Of a stretch of 43,563 bases of DNA, positions 24,559 to 32,911 are shown one piece after another. Source of the stretch: an uncultured Lachnospiraceae bacterium. GTDB lineage: Bacteria > Bacillota > Clostridia > Lachnospirales > Lachnospiraceae. Below the pieces are notes generated by a model. The model searched no databases and was not told where the DNA came from. It was given only the letters and a program-made list of their open reading frames with translations. A program made the translations under genes and the position numbers. Where the stretch lies: assembly GCA_947174665.1 (NCBI GenBank), contig CAMWJV010000011.1, positions 1 to 43,563 on the forward strand, read 5' to 3'. Each line of letters starts with the position of its first letter. Position 1 is the first letter of the stretch.

Positions 24559-25548
24559 ATGAAAATTTTGTTTTATGACACCAAGAGCTACGACAAAGAT
24601 TCTTTTCAGGAGACTCTGGCAGACTTTTCCGGCCTGGAAATTGAATACACAAAATCCGACCTTGACCCCCGGACAGCCACGCTGGCCGAAGGCTTTGATG
24701 CTGTCTGCGCCTTCGTCAGCTCCGACGTAGGTGCTCATACCATCGAAATCCTGCATCAAAAAGGCATACGTCTGATTCTGATGCGCTGTGCAGGTTTCAA
24801 TAACGTAGATATGGATGCCGCAAAAAGATATGACATCCGTGTCATGCGAGTGCCGGGCTATTCCCCGGAGGCGGTTGCCGAACATGCCATGGCTCTCGCT
24901 CTGGCTGCCAACCGCAGATTGTACAAGGCATATAACAAGGTTCGAGAGAATGATTTCAGCCTCAGCGGTCTTATGGGCTTTAACTTTTTTGAAAAGACGG
25001 CAGGCATTGTCGGAACCGGAAAGATTGGTGCCGCCATGTGCCGCATCTGCCGTGGCTTCGGCATGAAAGTGATTGCCTATGATGTATATGAGAATCCGGC
25101 ATTGAAGGACTTTGTGGAATATGTTTCCCTGGAGCACCTGCTATCTGACAGTGATGTCATTTCTCTCCACTGCCCTCTCATGGACTCCACCTATCACCTG
25201 ATCAATATCGACACCATCCGACAGATGAAGGACGGCGTGGTTCTGGTAAACACTTCCAGAGGTGCACTGGTGAAGACGGACGATCTGATCGAAGGAATCA
25301 GAATGCACAAGTTTGCCGGAGTAGGACTGGATGTGTATGAGGAAGAAACCAACAATGTATTTGAGGATCGCTCCGACGAAATTCTGGAGCACTCCACCAC
25401 CGCAAGGCTCCTGTCCTTCCCCAATGTGATGATTACTTCTCACCAGGGATTTTTCACCAGGGAGGCCTTGAGTGCCATCGCCGAGACCACTCTGCAGAAT
25501 GCCCTGGATTTCGACGCGGGACTGGAAAGCGCCAACGATGTGACATAA
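24559..25548 (+). CDS. ldhA: D-lactate dehydrogenase-type 2-hydroxyacid dehydrogenase
   Basis: 329 residues. N-terminal catalytic half with ILMRCAGFNNVDMDAAKRYD and RVPGYSPEAVAEHAMALAL, then a Rossmann NAD domain (TAGIVGTGKIGAAMCRICRG) and the catalytic triad Arg (VNTSRGALVKT), Glu (GLDVYEEE) and His (MITSHQGFFTREAL). YEEETNNVFEDRS is the LdhA-type acidic stretch. It should reduce pyruvate to D-lactate with NADH, a fermentative electron sink; related enzymes may reduce other 2-oxo acids. GAGGAGG lies nine bases upstream of the ATG. It stands alone, 257 bp after cellobiose phosphorylase and convergent with the mutarotase gene. Confidence 0.88.
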   Translation: MKILFYDTKSYDKDSFQETLADFSGLEIEYTKSDLDPRTATLAEGFDAVCAFVSSDVGAHTIEILHQKGIRLILMRCAGFNNVDMDAAKRYDIRVMRVPGYSPEAVAEHAMALALAANRRLYKAYNKVRENDFSLSGLMGFNFFEKTAGIVGTGKIGAAMCRICRGFGMKVIAYDVYENPALKDFVEYVSLEHLLSDSDVISLHCPLMDSTYHLINIDTIRQMKDGVVLVNTSRGALVKTDDLIEGIRMHKFAGVGLDVYEEETNNVFEDRSDEILEHSTTARLLSFPNVMITSHQGFFTREALSAIAETTLQNALDFDAGLESANDVT

Positions 25549-25559
25549 TTCAGCCATGC

Positions 25560-25624
25560 AGAATTGCCTGCGCTGCTTACCTGTGGGAGCTTGCTCACTA
25601 AAGGTAAGTCGTGCAGGCAATTCT
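25560..25624. repeat. Long perfect hairpin between convergent genes
   Basis: AGAATTGCCTGC (25560-25571) pairs over 12 bp with GCAGGCAATTCT (25613-25624); inside, CTTACCT (25576-25582) pairs with AGGTAAG (25602-25608), and at the tip GAGC with GCTC. It separates the converging ldh and mutarotase genes and may stop both transcripts, though it has no T-run. Confidence 0.6.
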
Positions 25625-25647
25625 ATAGGGCGGATGCCCGACTATCA

Positions 25648-25959
25648 TTAATCCAAATGAAACACTGTCTGCAGATCAATGCTGACAGGACTGTTATCGG
25701 GATTTGTCTCCATAATGTCCGCCATAAAATCCCACCACTTGCGATTGATCGCCGTGTCAGCGCCTTTTGCCCAAAGTTCCTCATCCTCAATTTCAATGTA
25801 ACCGAATAGAGTCAGGGTCTCCCTGTCCAGAAATATGGTGTAGTTCTTTCCGCCATGCTCATGGATCATGTCCTGCATTTCCGGCCACAGCTCGTTATGG
25901 CGCTTCTCATACTCCGCCTCCTGGCCGGGATAAAGCTTCATTTTAAATCCTTTGATCAT
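25648..25959 (-). CDS. rhaM: L-rhamnose mutarotase
   Basis: 103 residues, the normal family length. Signature residues: IKGFKMKLYPGQEAEYEKRH with the active-site His near 21, Y-E-K-R-H-NELWPEM, KNYTIFLDRETLTLFGYIEI, and the late RKWWDFMADIM with the paired Trp. The enzyme equilibrates alpha and beta anomers of L-rhamnose for isomerisation. Its ATG overlaps the stop of the MATE gene by 4 bp, and the AGGAGG site is inside that gene, so the two are translated together. No other rhamnose gene lies in the window, so its partner pathway must be elsewhere. Confidence 0.9.
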   Translation of the reverse strand: MIKGFKMKLYPGQEAEYEKRHNELWPEMQDMIHEHGGKNYTIFLDRETLTLFGYIEIEDEELWAKGADTAINRKWWDFMADIMETNPDNSPVSIDLQTVFHLD

Positions 25960-27356
25960 ATTTTATTACCTCCTATTATATTGTTCACCCACACACCCTT
26001 CTTCACCAGCACAAAACCAATAGCGCATTTAATCAGATCCAGCAGCTGGCAGCTCAGGTACAGCGGCACAATGGGCAGCGGGGTAAAACGGCTCAGTACA
26101 AAGGCAAAGGGCGTAGTCACACACCAGAGGAACACGCTGTCGAAGAGAAAGGTCACAATGGTCTTGCCGCCTGTCCGCAGGGTAAAATAAGTGGTGTGCA
26201 TAAAGGCCCATATGGGCATACAGCATGCAGCCACCCGCAGCAGGCTGGCCGCCAGCCCCGGCACCTCCGGAAATTCGCTGGTATTGTACAGTTTCGGAAA
26301 CAGCGGAGCAAGCAGGAACAGAACTGCACCAAACCCAAGGCAGGACAATACTGCAAAGGTGATGAGCTTGGCATCCGTATCCTTTGCCTCCTCCATCTTT
26401 CCTGCTCCCAGAAGCTGCCCCACTATGATGGCAATGGCGCTTCCCATGGACATAAACACAACATTGAACAGATTGGAGATAGTGCTGGTAATATTCAATG
26501 CTGCCAGAGCCTCCAACCCCCTCATGGAATAGCATTGGTTTAAGACCGCAATTCCCGCCGCCCACAAAATCTCGTTGATCATCAGCGGCGTTCCCTTGCA
26601 CAGAATCTTGCCCGCAAGATTAGCGGGAATCTTAAATTCACGGTATGCCCCCCGAATGAAAGGCATTCTCTCCATGTGGGTGTGGGTCCACAGGATGACG
26701 ATCAGCGCCTGCACATATCTGGAAATGACTGTCGCCACGGCGGCCCCCACCACGCCCAGTACCGGGAATCCGAACTTACCGAAAATCAACAGATAATTCA
26801 GCACCAGATTTACGCACACGGCGACCACCCCTGCCACCATGGGAATTCTTGTCTCCCCACACTCGCGCAGGGTGCTGGCATATATCTCCTCCACAGCAAA
26901 GGGCAGAAGCCCCGTCAGCATCACCACCAGATACTGCTTCCCGTAGCCCAGGGTAGCCTCCAGTTCCACATCCTGCCCCTCCCCGTGGAGGTACAGCATG
27001 ATCAGGCTGTCACCTGCACATAAAAGAATCAGAAGACCCAGAAGTACGATAGCCAGGCAGATATACAGCTTAAAGCGGAAGGTACGCTGTACGCCCTTGT
27101 GATCCTCACATCCGTAAAACTGCGCGCCAAAAATACCGGCACCGGAAATTGCCCCGAAAATAGCAAGATTAAACACCAGCAGCAGTTGGTTCACAATAGC
27201 GATACCCGTCATCTGCTCCGTGCCGACCCGCCCCACCATGATGTTGTCCAGCAGACTGACAAAGTTGGTGAAGCCGTTCTGAATCACGATAGGCACCGCA
27301 ACGCCCAGAACCATAGCGTAAAATTTTTTATCTCCGAATAACCTTTTTATGTTCAC
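25956..27356 (-). CDS. MATE-family multidrug/cation efflux pump
   Basis: 466 residues from a GTG at 27356 (read NIKRLFGDKKFYAMVLGVAV), chosen because AAGGGG lies seven bases upstream; the in-frame ATG at 27392 has no ribosome site. Twelve hydrophobic segments in two bundles; the N-terminal half shows VPIVIQNGFTNFVSLLDNIM and VGRVGTEQMTGIAIVNQL, the family hallmark. Such pumps exchange sodium ions or protons for drugs or metabolites. It is coupled by a 4-bp overlap to the rhamnose mutarotase gene, an odd pairing that hints at a sugar-linked or plant-glycoside context, but this is inference. Confidence 0.9.
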   Translation of the reverse strand: MNIKRLFGDKKFYAMVLGVAVPIVIQNGFTNFVSLLDNIMVGRVGTEQMTGIAIVNQLLLVFNLAIFGAISGAGIFGAQFYGCEDHKGVQRTFRFKLYICLAIVLLGLLILLCAGDSLIMLYLHGEGQDVELEATLGYGKQYLVVMLTGLLPFAVEEIYASTLRECGETRIPMVAGVVAVCVNLVLNYLLIFGKFGFPVLGVVGAAVATVISRYVQALIVILWTHTHMERMPFIRGAYREFKIPANLAGKILCKGTPLMINEILWAAGIAVLNQCYSMRGLEALAALNITSTISNLFNVVFMSMGSAIAIIVGQLLGAGKMEEAKDTDAKLITFAVLSCLGFGAVLFLLAPLFPKLYNTSEFPEVPGLAASLLRVAACCMPIWAFMHTTYFTLRTGGKTIVTFLFDSVFLWCVTTPFAFVLSRFTPLPIVPLYLSCQLLDLIKCAIGFVLVKKGVWVNNIIGGNKI

Positions 27357-27426
27357 TTCTATACCCCTTGCATGCTTTAACAGCACATACATTGAATGAA
27401 GAATGGCTCGTCAGAGACATTCTTCT

Positions 27427-27502
27427 GTGAGAAGAAGCTCTGCTTCGCAGAGCGCGAAATCACTTAGTGAGGAACTTTCGAACATAGTGATTTCCTTCTC
27501 AC
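27427..27502. repeat. Branched hairpin overlapping the end of the activase gene
   Basis: Outer stem GTGAGAAG (27427-27434) and CTTCTCAC (27495-27502) encloses two hairpins: GCTCTGC/GCAGAGC (27437-27443, 27447-27453) and GAAATCACT/AGTGATTTC (27456-27464, 27486-27494). Its right arm contains the activase stop codon at 27499-27501. It lies at the end of the alpha-glucan operon and probably marks the end of that transcript. Confidence 0.5.
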
Positions 27503-28194
27503 TTTACACCACGAAGCTCCACTTTGTCTATGTATTTTCCTGCCTTTTTCCGGATTTCTTCCATAACATCCGCCGGAAAAGTCCGAAATCCCTCCTGTAT
27601 CACATTCTCGCTCTCTCTGAATGCCTGCAGGTAATAGACCCGGCTGCCCTCCAGCAGCCGGCCGATAGCATCAAATTCCTGCACAGTGTGAAGGCCCTGC
27701 ACCACAGTCGTCCGGAACTCATAGGGAATTTTACAGTCTTTCAATACGGAAATACTTTTCTCTATCCTGTCAAAGATTAAACCGGGACAGCCGGAGGCAT
27801 TTTGATAGTTATCAGGAGCCGCCTTCACATCCATAGCCACATAATCCAGCATACCTTCCGCCAACAGACGCGTAAGCACCTCAGGCATGTAGCCGTTGGT
27901 ATCCAGCTTCACAAGATAGCCCAACTCCCGGACTTTCCTGATAAAGTCAGGCAGATCAGGCTGCAGTGTTGGTTCCCCACCGGTAATACAGACTCCCTCC
28001 AGAATTCCCCGCCTTTTTTTCAGGTGCGAAAGCACCTCCCCTTCCGGCACCAGGGTCTGGGATCCGGGATTCAGCACCAGATCAGCGTTGTGGCAAAAGG
28101 GGCAGCGAAAATTGCAGCCACCCGTAAAAACGGTGGCTGCAACATGTCCCGGATAATCCAATAATGTTGTCTTGTTAAATCCGTGAATTTCCAT
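27499..28194 (-). CDS. Anaerobic ribonucleotide-reductase-activating-type radical SAM protein
   Basis: 231 residues, radical SAM fold. The 4Fe-4S cluster motif is C27-x3-C31-x2-C34 in FTGGCNFRCPFCHN, followed by GVCITGGEPTLQ (SAM-binding GGE) and VKLDTNGYMPEVL, YVAMDVKAAPDNY. This matches the NrdG2-type activases (about 230 residues), which install a glycyl radical on class III ribonucleotide reductase; other glycyl-radical targets are possible. The ATG follows the glucanotransferase stop directly (TAA at 28195-28197), so it is the last gene of the pullulanase-glucanotransferase transcript. The reductase itself is not in the window. Confidence 0.8.
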   Translation of the reverse strand: MEIHGFNKTTLLDYPGHVAATVFTGGCNFRCPFCHNADLVLNPGSQTLVPEGEVLSHLKKRRGILEGVCITGGEPTLQPDLPDFIRKVRELGYLVKLDTNGYMPEVLTRLLAEGMLDYVAMDVKAAPDNYQNASGCPGLIFDRIEKSISVLKDCKIPYEFRTTVVQGLHTVQEFDAIGRLLEGSRVYYLQAFRESENVIQEGFRTFPADVMEEIRKKAGKYIDKVELRGVK

Positions 28195-29928
28195 TTATGC
28201 TTTCTTGTTTTCCTTTCCCGCTTTCTTACTGCTTCCGGCGTTTTCAGCTTTCCTGCCCTTTCCGGCCTTTCCGCTTCCGGCGTTTTCGGCTTTCCTGCCC
28301 TTTCCGGCCTTTCCGTTTTCGGCTTTCTTACCCTTTCCGGCTTTTCCGCTTCCAACGCTTTCGCTTTTCTTGCCTTTTCCGGCTTTCGCGGTTTTTGCGG
28401 ATTTCCCGCTCTTAGCGCTCTCCGCTTTCGCCTTCACCTTTTTGGGTGTCCTTCCGTAGAGCTCCGACATCTCTCTGATTTCCGCCGCAAGCTCTTTGGT
28501 AAACGCCCCTTTCTTCATCCGCCATGTCCAGTTGCCTCCCAGGGTAGATGGAGTGTTGATACGGGCTTCCGAACCCAGGCCCAGATAATCCTGCATGGGA
28601 ATCACTGCCAAATTCGCAACGCAGGAAAGCACTGCCCTGATAAACTCCCATTTGATTTCTTCATTGCTGCCGCATTTCCCCAGATTCAAATAGCGGTTGC
28701 AGAACTCCTTGTCAGCCTCCGCCAGCTGCCCGTACCAACCCAGAGTGGTATCATTGTCATGGGTTCCGGTATAAGCCACAGCGTTCTTCCCGTAATTATG
28801 AGGCAGATAATCGCTGTCCTCTCTGGAATCAAATGCAAACTGCAGCACCTTCATGCCCGGATATCCGGTGCGCTGCACCAATTCTAACACAGACGGGGTC
28901 AAAAAGCCAAGGTCTTCCGCAATGACTTCCCTCTCTCCCAGCCTCTTTTTCATGGTCTCGAAAAGGGAATATCCCGGTCCCGGCTCCCACTCCCCTATCT
29001 CTGCGGTCTTCATGCCTGCCGGAATTGCATAGTAGGCATCAAACGCCCTGAAATGGTCTATGCGCACCACATCATACATCTTAAAGCAGGCTTCCAGCCG
29101 CTTCATCCACCACTCGTAGCCGGTCTTTTTATGATAGTCCCATCTGTACAGCGGATTACCCCAGAGCTGCCCTGTTGCAGAAAATGCGTCGGGCGGGCAT
29201 CCCGCCACAGCTGTGGGATTACAGTTCTCATCAAACCGGAAGAGCTCCGGATTCGCCCATGCATCAGAGCTGTCAAAGGCGACATAGATTGGAATGTCCC
29301 CGATAATCTTTACTCCCTTGCGGTTGGCATAAGCTTTAAGCTTCTCCCACTGAACACGGAACATATACTGCTGGAACTGGTAAAACTCTATCTCTTCGGC
29401 AAACTTTTTACGGTAAGCCTCCAGCGCCTCGGGCCTGCGGGTCCTGATATCCTCGTCCCACTCCACCCAGCTCACATTGTCAAAAGACACTTTCACCGCC
29501 ATATACAGCGCATAGTCGTCCAGCCAATGGGCATTGTCCTTTACAAAAATGCGAAAGGCAGGCTCCCTGGCAATCTTGCTGTTCTTCCATGCCTCCCGCA
29601 GAAGCAGGAATCGGCTCTCGTAAATCTTGCCATAATCCACATATTCGGCATTGTCCCCAAAGTCATAGCTGTCGCACTTGCTCTTTGAGATATATCCCCT
29701 CTCCACCAAATCCTCCGGGTCAATAAAATAAGGATTTCCCGCAAAAGTGGAAAATGACTGGTATGGCGAATCCCCATAGCTGGTGGGGCCAAGGGGCAGT
29801 ATCTGCCAGTAGGACTGCCCCGCTTTTTTCAGCCTGTCTACAAAGTCATATGCTTCTTTCGAAAAACATCCGATTCCGTATGCCGATGGCAAACTGGAAA
29901 CCGGCAATAAAACACCACTCGCTCTCAT
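28195..29928 (-). CDS. malQ: 4-alpha-glucanotransferase (GH77) with a lysine-rich repeat tail
   Basis: 577 residues, about 80 more than usual. The first 495 are a complete GH77 enzyme: SGVLLPVSSLPSAYGIG, GDSPYQSFSTFAGNPYFIDP, catalytic nucleophile Asp in VRIDHFRAFDAYY, acid/base Glu in VIAEDLGFLTP, and YTGTHDNDTTLGWY. It transfers maltosyl units between maltodextrins, releasing glucose and longer chains. From about 496 the sequence becomes a low-complexity basic tail of Lys, Gly, Ala, Ser with the repeat GKAGKGRKAENAGS twice and shorter variants, ending KENKKA. Pullulanase lies just upstream (13-bp gap, AGAGGG ribosome site), the activase just downstream. No frame break explains the tail. Confidence 0.92.
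   Translation of the reverse strand: MRASGVLLPVSSLPSAYGIGCFSKEAYDFVDRLKKAGQSYWQILPLGPTSYGDSPYQSFSTFAGNPYFIDPEDLVERGYISKSKCDSYDFGDNAEYVDYGKIYESRFLLLREAWKNSKIAREPAFRIFVKDNAHWLDDYALYMAVKVSFDNVSWVEWDEDIRTRRPEALEAYRKKFAEEIEFYQFQQYMFRVQWEKLKAYANRKGVKIIGDIPIYVAFDSSDAWANPELFRFDENCNPTAVAGCPPDAFSATGQLWGNPLYRWDYHKKTGYEWWMKRLEACFKMYDVVRIDHFRAFDAYYAIPAGMKTAEIGEWEPGPGYSLFETMKKRLGEREVIAEDLGFLTPSVLELVQRTGYPGMKVLQFAFDSREDSDYLPHNYGKNAVAYTGTHDNDTTLGWYGQLAEADKEFCNRYLNLGKCGSNEEIKWEFIRAVLSCVANLAVIPMQDYLGLGSEARINTPSTLGGNWTWRMKKGAFTKELAAEIREMSELYGRTPKKVKAKAESAKSGKSAKTAKAGKGKKSESVGSGKAGKGKKAENGKAGKGRKAENAGSGKAGKGRKAENAGSSKKAGKENKKA
28231..28314. repeat. 42-bp tandem repeat encoding the glucanotransferase tail
   Basis: Two 42-bp units (28231-28272 and 28273-28314) differ at one base; shortened versions continue to about 28400. 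The period is a multiple of three, so copy-number change would keep the frame and vary the tail length. Confidence 0.75.
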
Positions 29929-29941
29929 GGCTGTAACCCTC

Positions 29942-32695
29942 TTATTTCTTATTCTTATTTTTTCCTTTTCCCAAAACGATCAGCACGCCGCCCACTACTG
30001 CCAGTATTACAGCGCAGGCCACGCCGATCAGAACAACGTCCATTCTTTCCTTCGGCACCGGATCCGCAGTACTCCCGACCGCCGGGGATTCCTCAGATGC
30101 ATCCGGCTGCTCCACTACAGGCACACTGTCATCCTTAATCAGCACCATTGCGGAAATCGGCGCAACGCTTACCTTGCCCGAAACACCCTCCAACGCCTGG
30201 GTTCCTGCCTTCTCCCCGTTAATATATACGCTCCAGCCGCCTGCGGGAAGTTTTACCTCTGCAGCCTCAGTATTAGGATTGAAGATGACAAACATTTCCT
30301 CCGCCGTCTCCCCTTCCACGCCTCCGGTCAGATCAAAGGCTAAGACATTCTGAGGCACGTCCTCCACCCGGGACACATGCTCCTGCACCGCCTGGGCATC
30401 GGCCAGACGTAAGACTGCATGCTCTTTTCTAAAGGCGATCAGTCCCTTATAGTAATCCAGTACCTGCTGATATTCCGCCTGCTCCAGATTGCTCCACCTG
30501 ATGCTGTTGACTTCGTCGCCGGAGTTATAGCTGTTGCTGTTGAAACTGCCGTCCGCATTCACCTTGCTCCGCAGCATCTCTTCGCCCGCCTGCATAAAGG
30601 GCACACCCTGAGAAGTCATATAGATTACCGCCGCCAGATTGTTCATCCGGATCAGATCCTCCCTGGAAGCATCCGAACGAGACTTCTGCAGTCTGTCAAA
30701 CAATGTGAGATTATCATGGCAGGACGCATAGTTAACAGTCTGTGCAGGACTGCCGCACCAGCTTGAATTTCCCGTAAATGCTCTCGCCACTTCGAAGCTG
30801 GATGTAGAACCGGATATGTAACCGGTCTCCGTCTCATTAAATACGCCGCCTTTCAGGCCGTCGCGAATATTGTCATTGAAATATGCAAATCCGGGGGTTT
30901 GTGCGGAATTCTGCTGGGTAGCCATCGTCACGCCCGGCTTTGTCACATTTGTGGACATTGTCCAGCCTTCACCGTAGAATATCACGTCAGGATGAGTCTT
31001 GTGCACTTCCTCCACAATCTGGTTCACGGTCTCCACATCCAGCAGTCCCACCAGGTCAAAGCGGAAACCGTCTATGTGATATTCGTCCGCCCAGTAGCAC
31101 ACAGAATCCACAATATATTTTCTCACCATGCTGCGCTCGCTTGCGGTATCATTGCCGCAGCCTGAGCCGTTGGAATAGCTTCCGTTTTCATTGATGCGGG
31201 AGAAATACCCGGGCACCAGCTTATTGAAGCAGAAATCCTCACCGCTCTGTACATGGTTGTACACAACGTCCATCACCACGCTGATCCCCTCACCGTGCAG
31301 AGCCTGGACCATCTGCTTTACCTCATTCACACGAACCGCGCCATTGTAGGGGTCTGTGGAGTAGGAGCCCTCAGGCACATTGTAGTTCTTCGGGTCATAG
31401 CCCCAGTTAAATCCGCTTCCCGTCTCATCCACGGAGCCGAAATCATACATAGGAAGAATGTGGAGATGAGTGATGCCAAGCTCCTTCAGGTAATCAATGC
31501 CTGTAGTCACACCTCCGGCAGTCTTTGTTCCCTTCTCCGTAAACTGGATATATTTTCCTACATTCTCAATACCGGAACTCTCATCAGAAGAAAAATCTCT
31601 CATGTGAAGTTCGTAGATGATCGCATCCGTAATCTTCTCCCCTGCATGAGGGTTGCTGTCATTCTCCCAGCCTTCCGGGTCCGTGCTGTCCAGATCGATT
31701 ACCATGGCACGATCGCCGTTGACACCGGTGGTTCTGGCATAAGGGTCACAGGCTTCCGCCTCCTGCCCGCCGGTGACGGTCTTGTAGGTGTAGTATACCC
31801 CGTTCCTGTCTCCTTCCGCCTCCAGTACCCAAGTACCGTTTACATCCCTGGTCATGGAAAGGCTTTCAATCAGATCCGAGGCACCCGCATCTCCCGACTC
31901 ATACAGGTTGACATAAACTTCCTGCGCCATGGGCGCCCACACTCTGAATGTGGTCTTTTCAAGTGTCCATACTGCGCCCAGGTCATTTCCCGTGTAAGTA
32001 TATTCCGCCTCAAAGGAATCGGTGGAAAAGACGTTTGGCATACTGACCTTATAATCATTTTCTTCAAAGGTGATGGTATATGTTCCAAAAGGATCCAGTT
32101 CTGTCTCCAGGGTCAGGGTATAGGTATTTCCCGAACTCTCCACACCGGCAATCTCAACCTTACCCTCGCTGCCGGTTATGACAAAGGCTGTCTCCGGCTG
32201 ATCCAGCGGGGCAGTCACTTCCACCGCGACGGTGCCGTCGCCCCCGTAAACAGCACCGGTCAGCTTAATACCCTTCACTACATCATCTCCATATTCCTTG
32301 GTAAATCCTTCAACACCGGCTTCTACATAGATGTGTACCGTACCGGAAATCACCTCCGGGATGTCGATAAACTGATCCTTATTCACATCCTTTGACCAGT
32401 CTTCCGTGCGGACAATAAAACCCACGCTGGTCACACCCGGGGAAACATTCATGGTGGCTATCTGCTCCCCGTCCGTCTCTTCAAAAAAGTAGTCGCCGCC
32501 CTCGGCTCCGGCTTCCCAGAACCATACCCGCCAGGGAGCATAATCTCCGTCCGGCCTGTTGTAGTGCAGCTTGATGACCGCTCCCTCATCAGCTCTCACC
32601 GTGACCGGTGTGCTGATAAATCCAAGCACAAACGTAAACACCATCATGACGGCTAATCCAAAGCCCGTCAGTCTCTTTCTCAATGCTTTTTTCAT
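29942..32695 (-). CDS. pulA: Cell-surface type I pullulanase
   Basis: 917 residues. A signal peptide (M-K-K-A-L-R-K-R, then GFGLAVMMVFTFVLGFI, cleavage near VRADEG) leads into a PUD/CBM41-like starch-binding domain (IKLHYNRPDGDYAPWRVWFW), a second beta domain, CBM48 (TTFRVWAPMAQEVYVNLY) and a GH13 barrel. GFNWGYDPKNYNVPEGSYS is the type I pullulanase mark; catalytic residues are Asp in IDGFRFDLVGL, Glu in IFYGEGW and Asp in SCHDN. The C-terminus is a Pro/Glu/Ser-rich spacer and one membrane helix (VVLIGVACAVILAVVGGVLI) with a basic end, not LPXTG, so it stays membrane-anchored. It hydrolyses alpha-1,6 links in starch, glycogen or pullulan outside the cell. Confidence 0.93.
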   Translation of the reverse strand: MKKALRKRLTGFGLAVMMVFTFVLGFISTPVTVRADEGAVIKLHYNRPDGDYAPWRVWFWEAGAEGGDYFFEETDGEQIATMNVSPGVTSVGFIVRTEDWSKDVNKDQFIDIPEVISGTVHIYVEAGVEGFTKEYGDDVVKGIKLTGAVYGGDGTVAVEVTAPLDQPETAFVITGSEGKVEIAGVESSGNTYTLTLETELDPFGTYTITFEENDYKVSMPNVFSTDSFEAEYTYTGNDLGAVWTLEKTTFRVWAPMAQEVYVNLYESGDAGASDLIESLSMTRDVNGTWVLEAEGDRNGVYYTYKTVTGGQEAEACDPYARTTGVNGDRAMVIDLDSTDPEGWENDSNPHAGEKITDAIIYELHMRDFSSDESSGIENVGKYIQFTEKGTKTAGGVTTGIDYLKELGITHLHILPMYDFGSVDETGSGFNWGYDPKNYNVPEGSYSTDPYNGAVRVNEVKQMVQALHGEGISVVMDVVYNHVQSGEDFCFNKLVPGYFSRINENGSYSNGSGCGNDTASERSMVRKYIVDSVCYWADEYHIDGFRFDLVGLLDVETVNQIVEEVHKTHPDVIFYGEGWTMSTNVTKPGVTMATQQNSAQTPGFAYFNDNIRDGLKGGVFNETETGYISGSTSSFEVARAFTGNSSWCGSPAQTVNYASCHDNLTLFDRLQKSRSDASREDLIRMNNLAAVIYMTSQGVPFMQAGEEMLRSKVNADGSFNSNSYNSGDEVNSIRWSNLEQAEYQQVLDYYKGLIAFRKEHAVLRLADAQAVQEHVSRVEDVPQNVLAFDLTGGVEGETAEEMFVIFNPNTEAAEVKLPAGGWSVYINGEKAGTQALEGVSGKVSVAPISAMVLIKDDSVPVVEQPDASEESPAVGSTADPVPKERMDVVLIGVACAVILAVVGGVLIVLGKGKNKNKK

Positions 32696-32747
32696 ATTTA
32701 TGTCCTCTCTTACTATCGTTATAACAGTTCAGTCATGCCTGCTATTA

Positions 32748-32887
32748 GCCGCCTGGGGCAGTAGATTCCTGCAAAGACCGTAAAAAACGTCGGTACTTAG
32801 TCTCCGTACTTAGGAGACTTATGTACCGTTACGTTTTTTCTCGAGCGGAAGCGTGTCTGAGCAGGAAACTACTGCCATTCGGGCGGC
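32748..32887. terminator. Very long stepped hairpin between glgP and pullulanase
   Basis: Nested pairs from outside in: GCCGCC/GGCGGC (32748-32753, 32882-32887), GGCAGTAG/CTACTGCC (32757-32764, 32869-32876), TTCCTGC/GCAGGAA (32766-32772, 32861-32867), AAAAAACGT/ACGTTTTTT (32782-32790, 32831-32839), CGGTAC/GTACCG (32791-32796, 32823-32828), GTCTCC/GGAGAC (32800-32805, 32813-32818). On the minus strand the inner part ends in TTTTTT, so it can terminate the glgP transcript; the outer arms are unusual. Pullulanase would then need its own promoter, for which I see only a weak TATAAC. Confidence 0.65.
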
Positions 32888-32911
32888 GTGGCTTGCCGCA
32901 TGGCAGAACTG

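Noticed and set aside
28195..28450. Glucanotransferase tail as a frameshift artefact
   Set aside because: The tail is made of repeats in multiples of three, keeps one frame, and its stop abuts the next start codon, which fits a genuine end.
29942..30100. LPXTG sorting signal at the pullulanase C-terminus
   Set aside because: No LPXTG-like motif precedes the membrane helix; the protein is better described as membrane-anchored.
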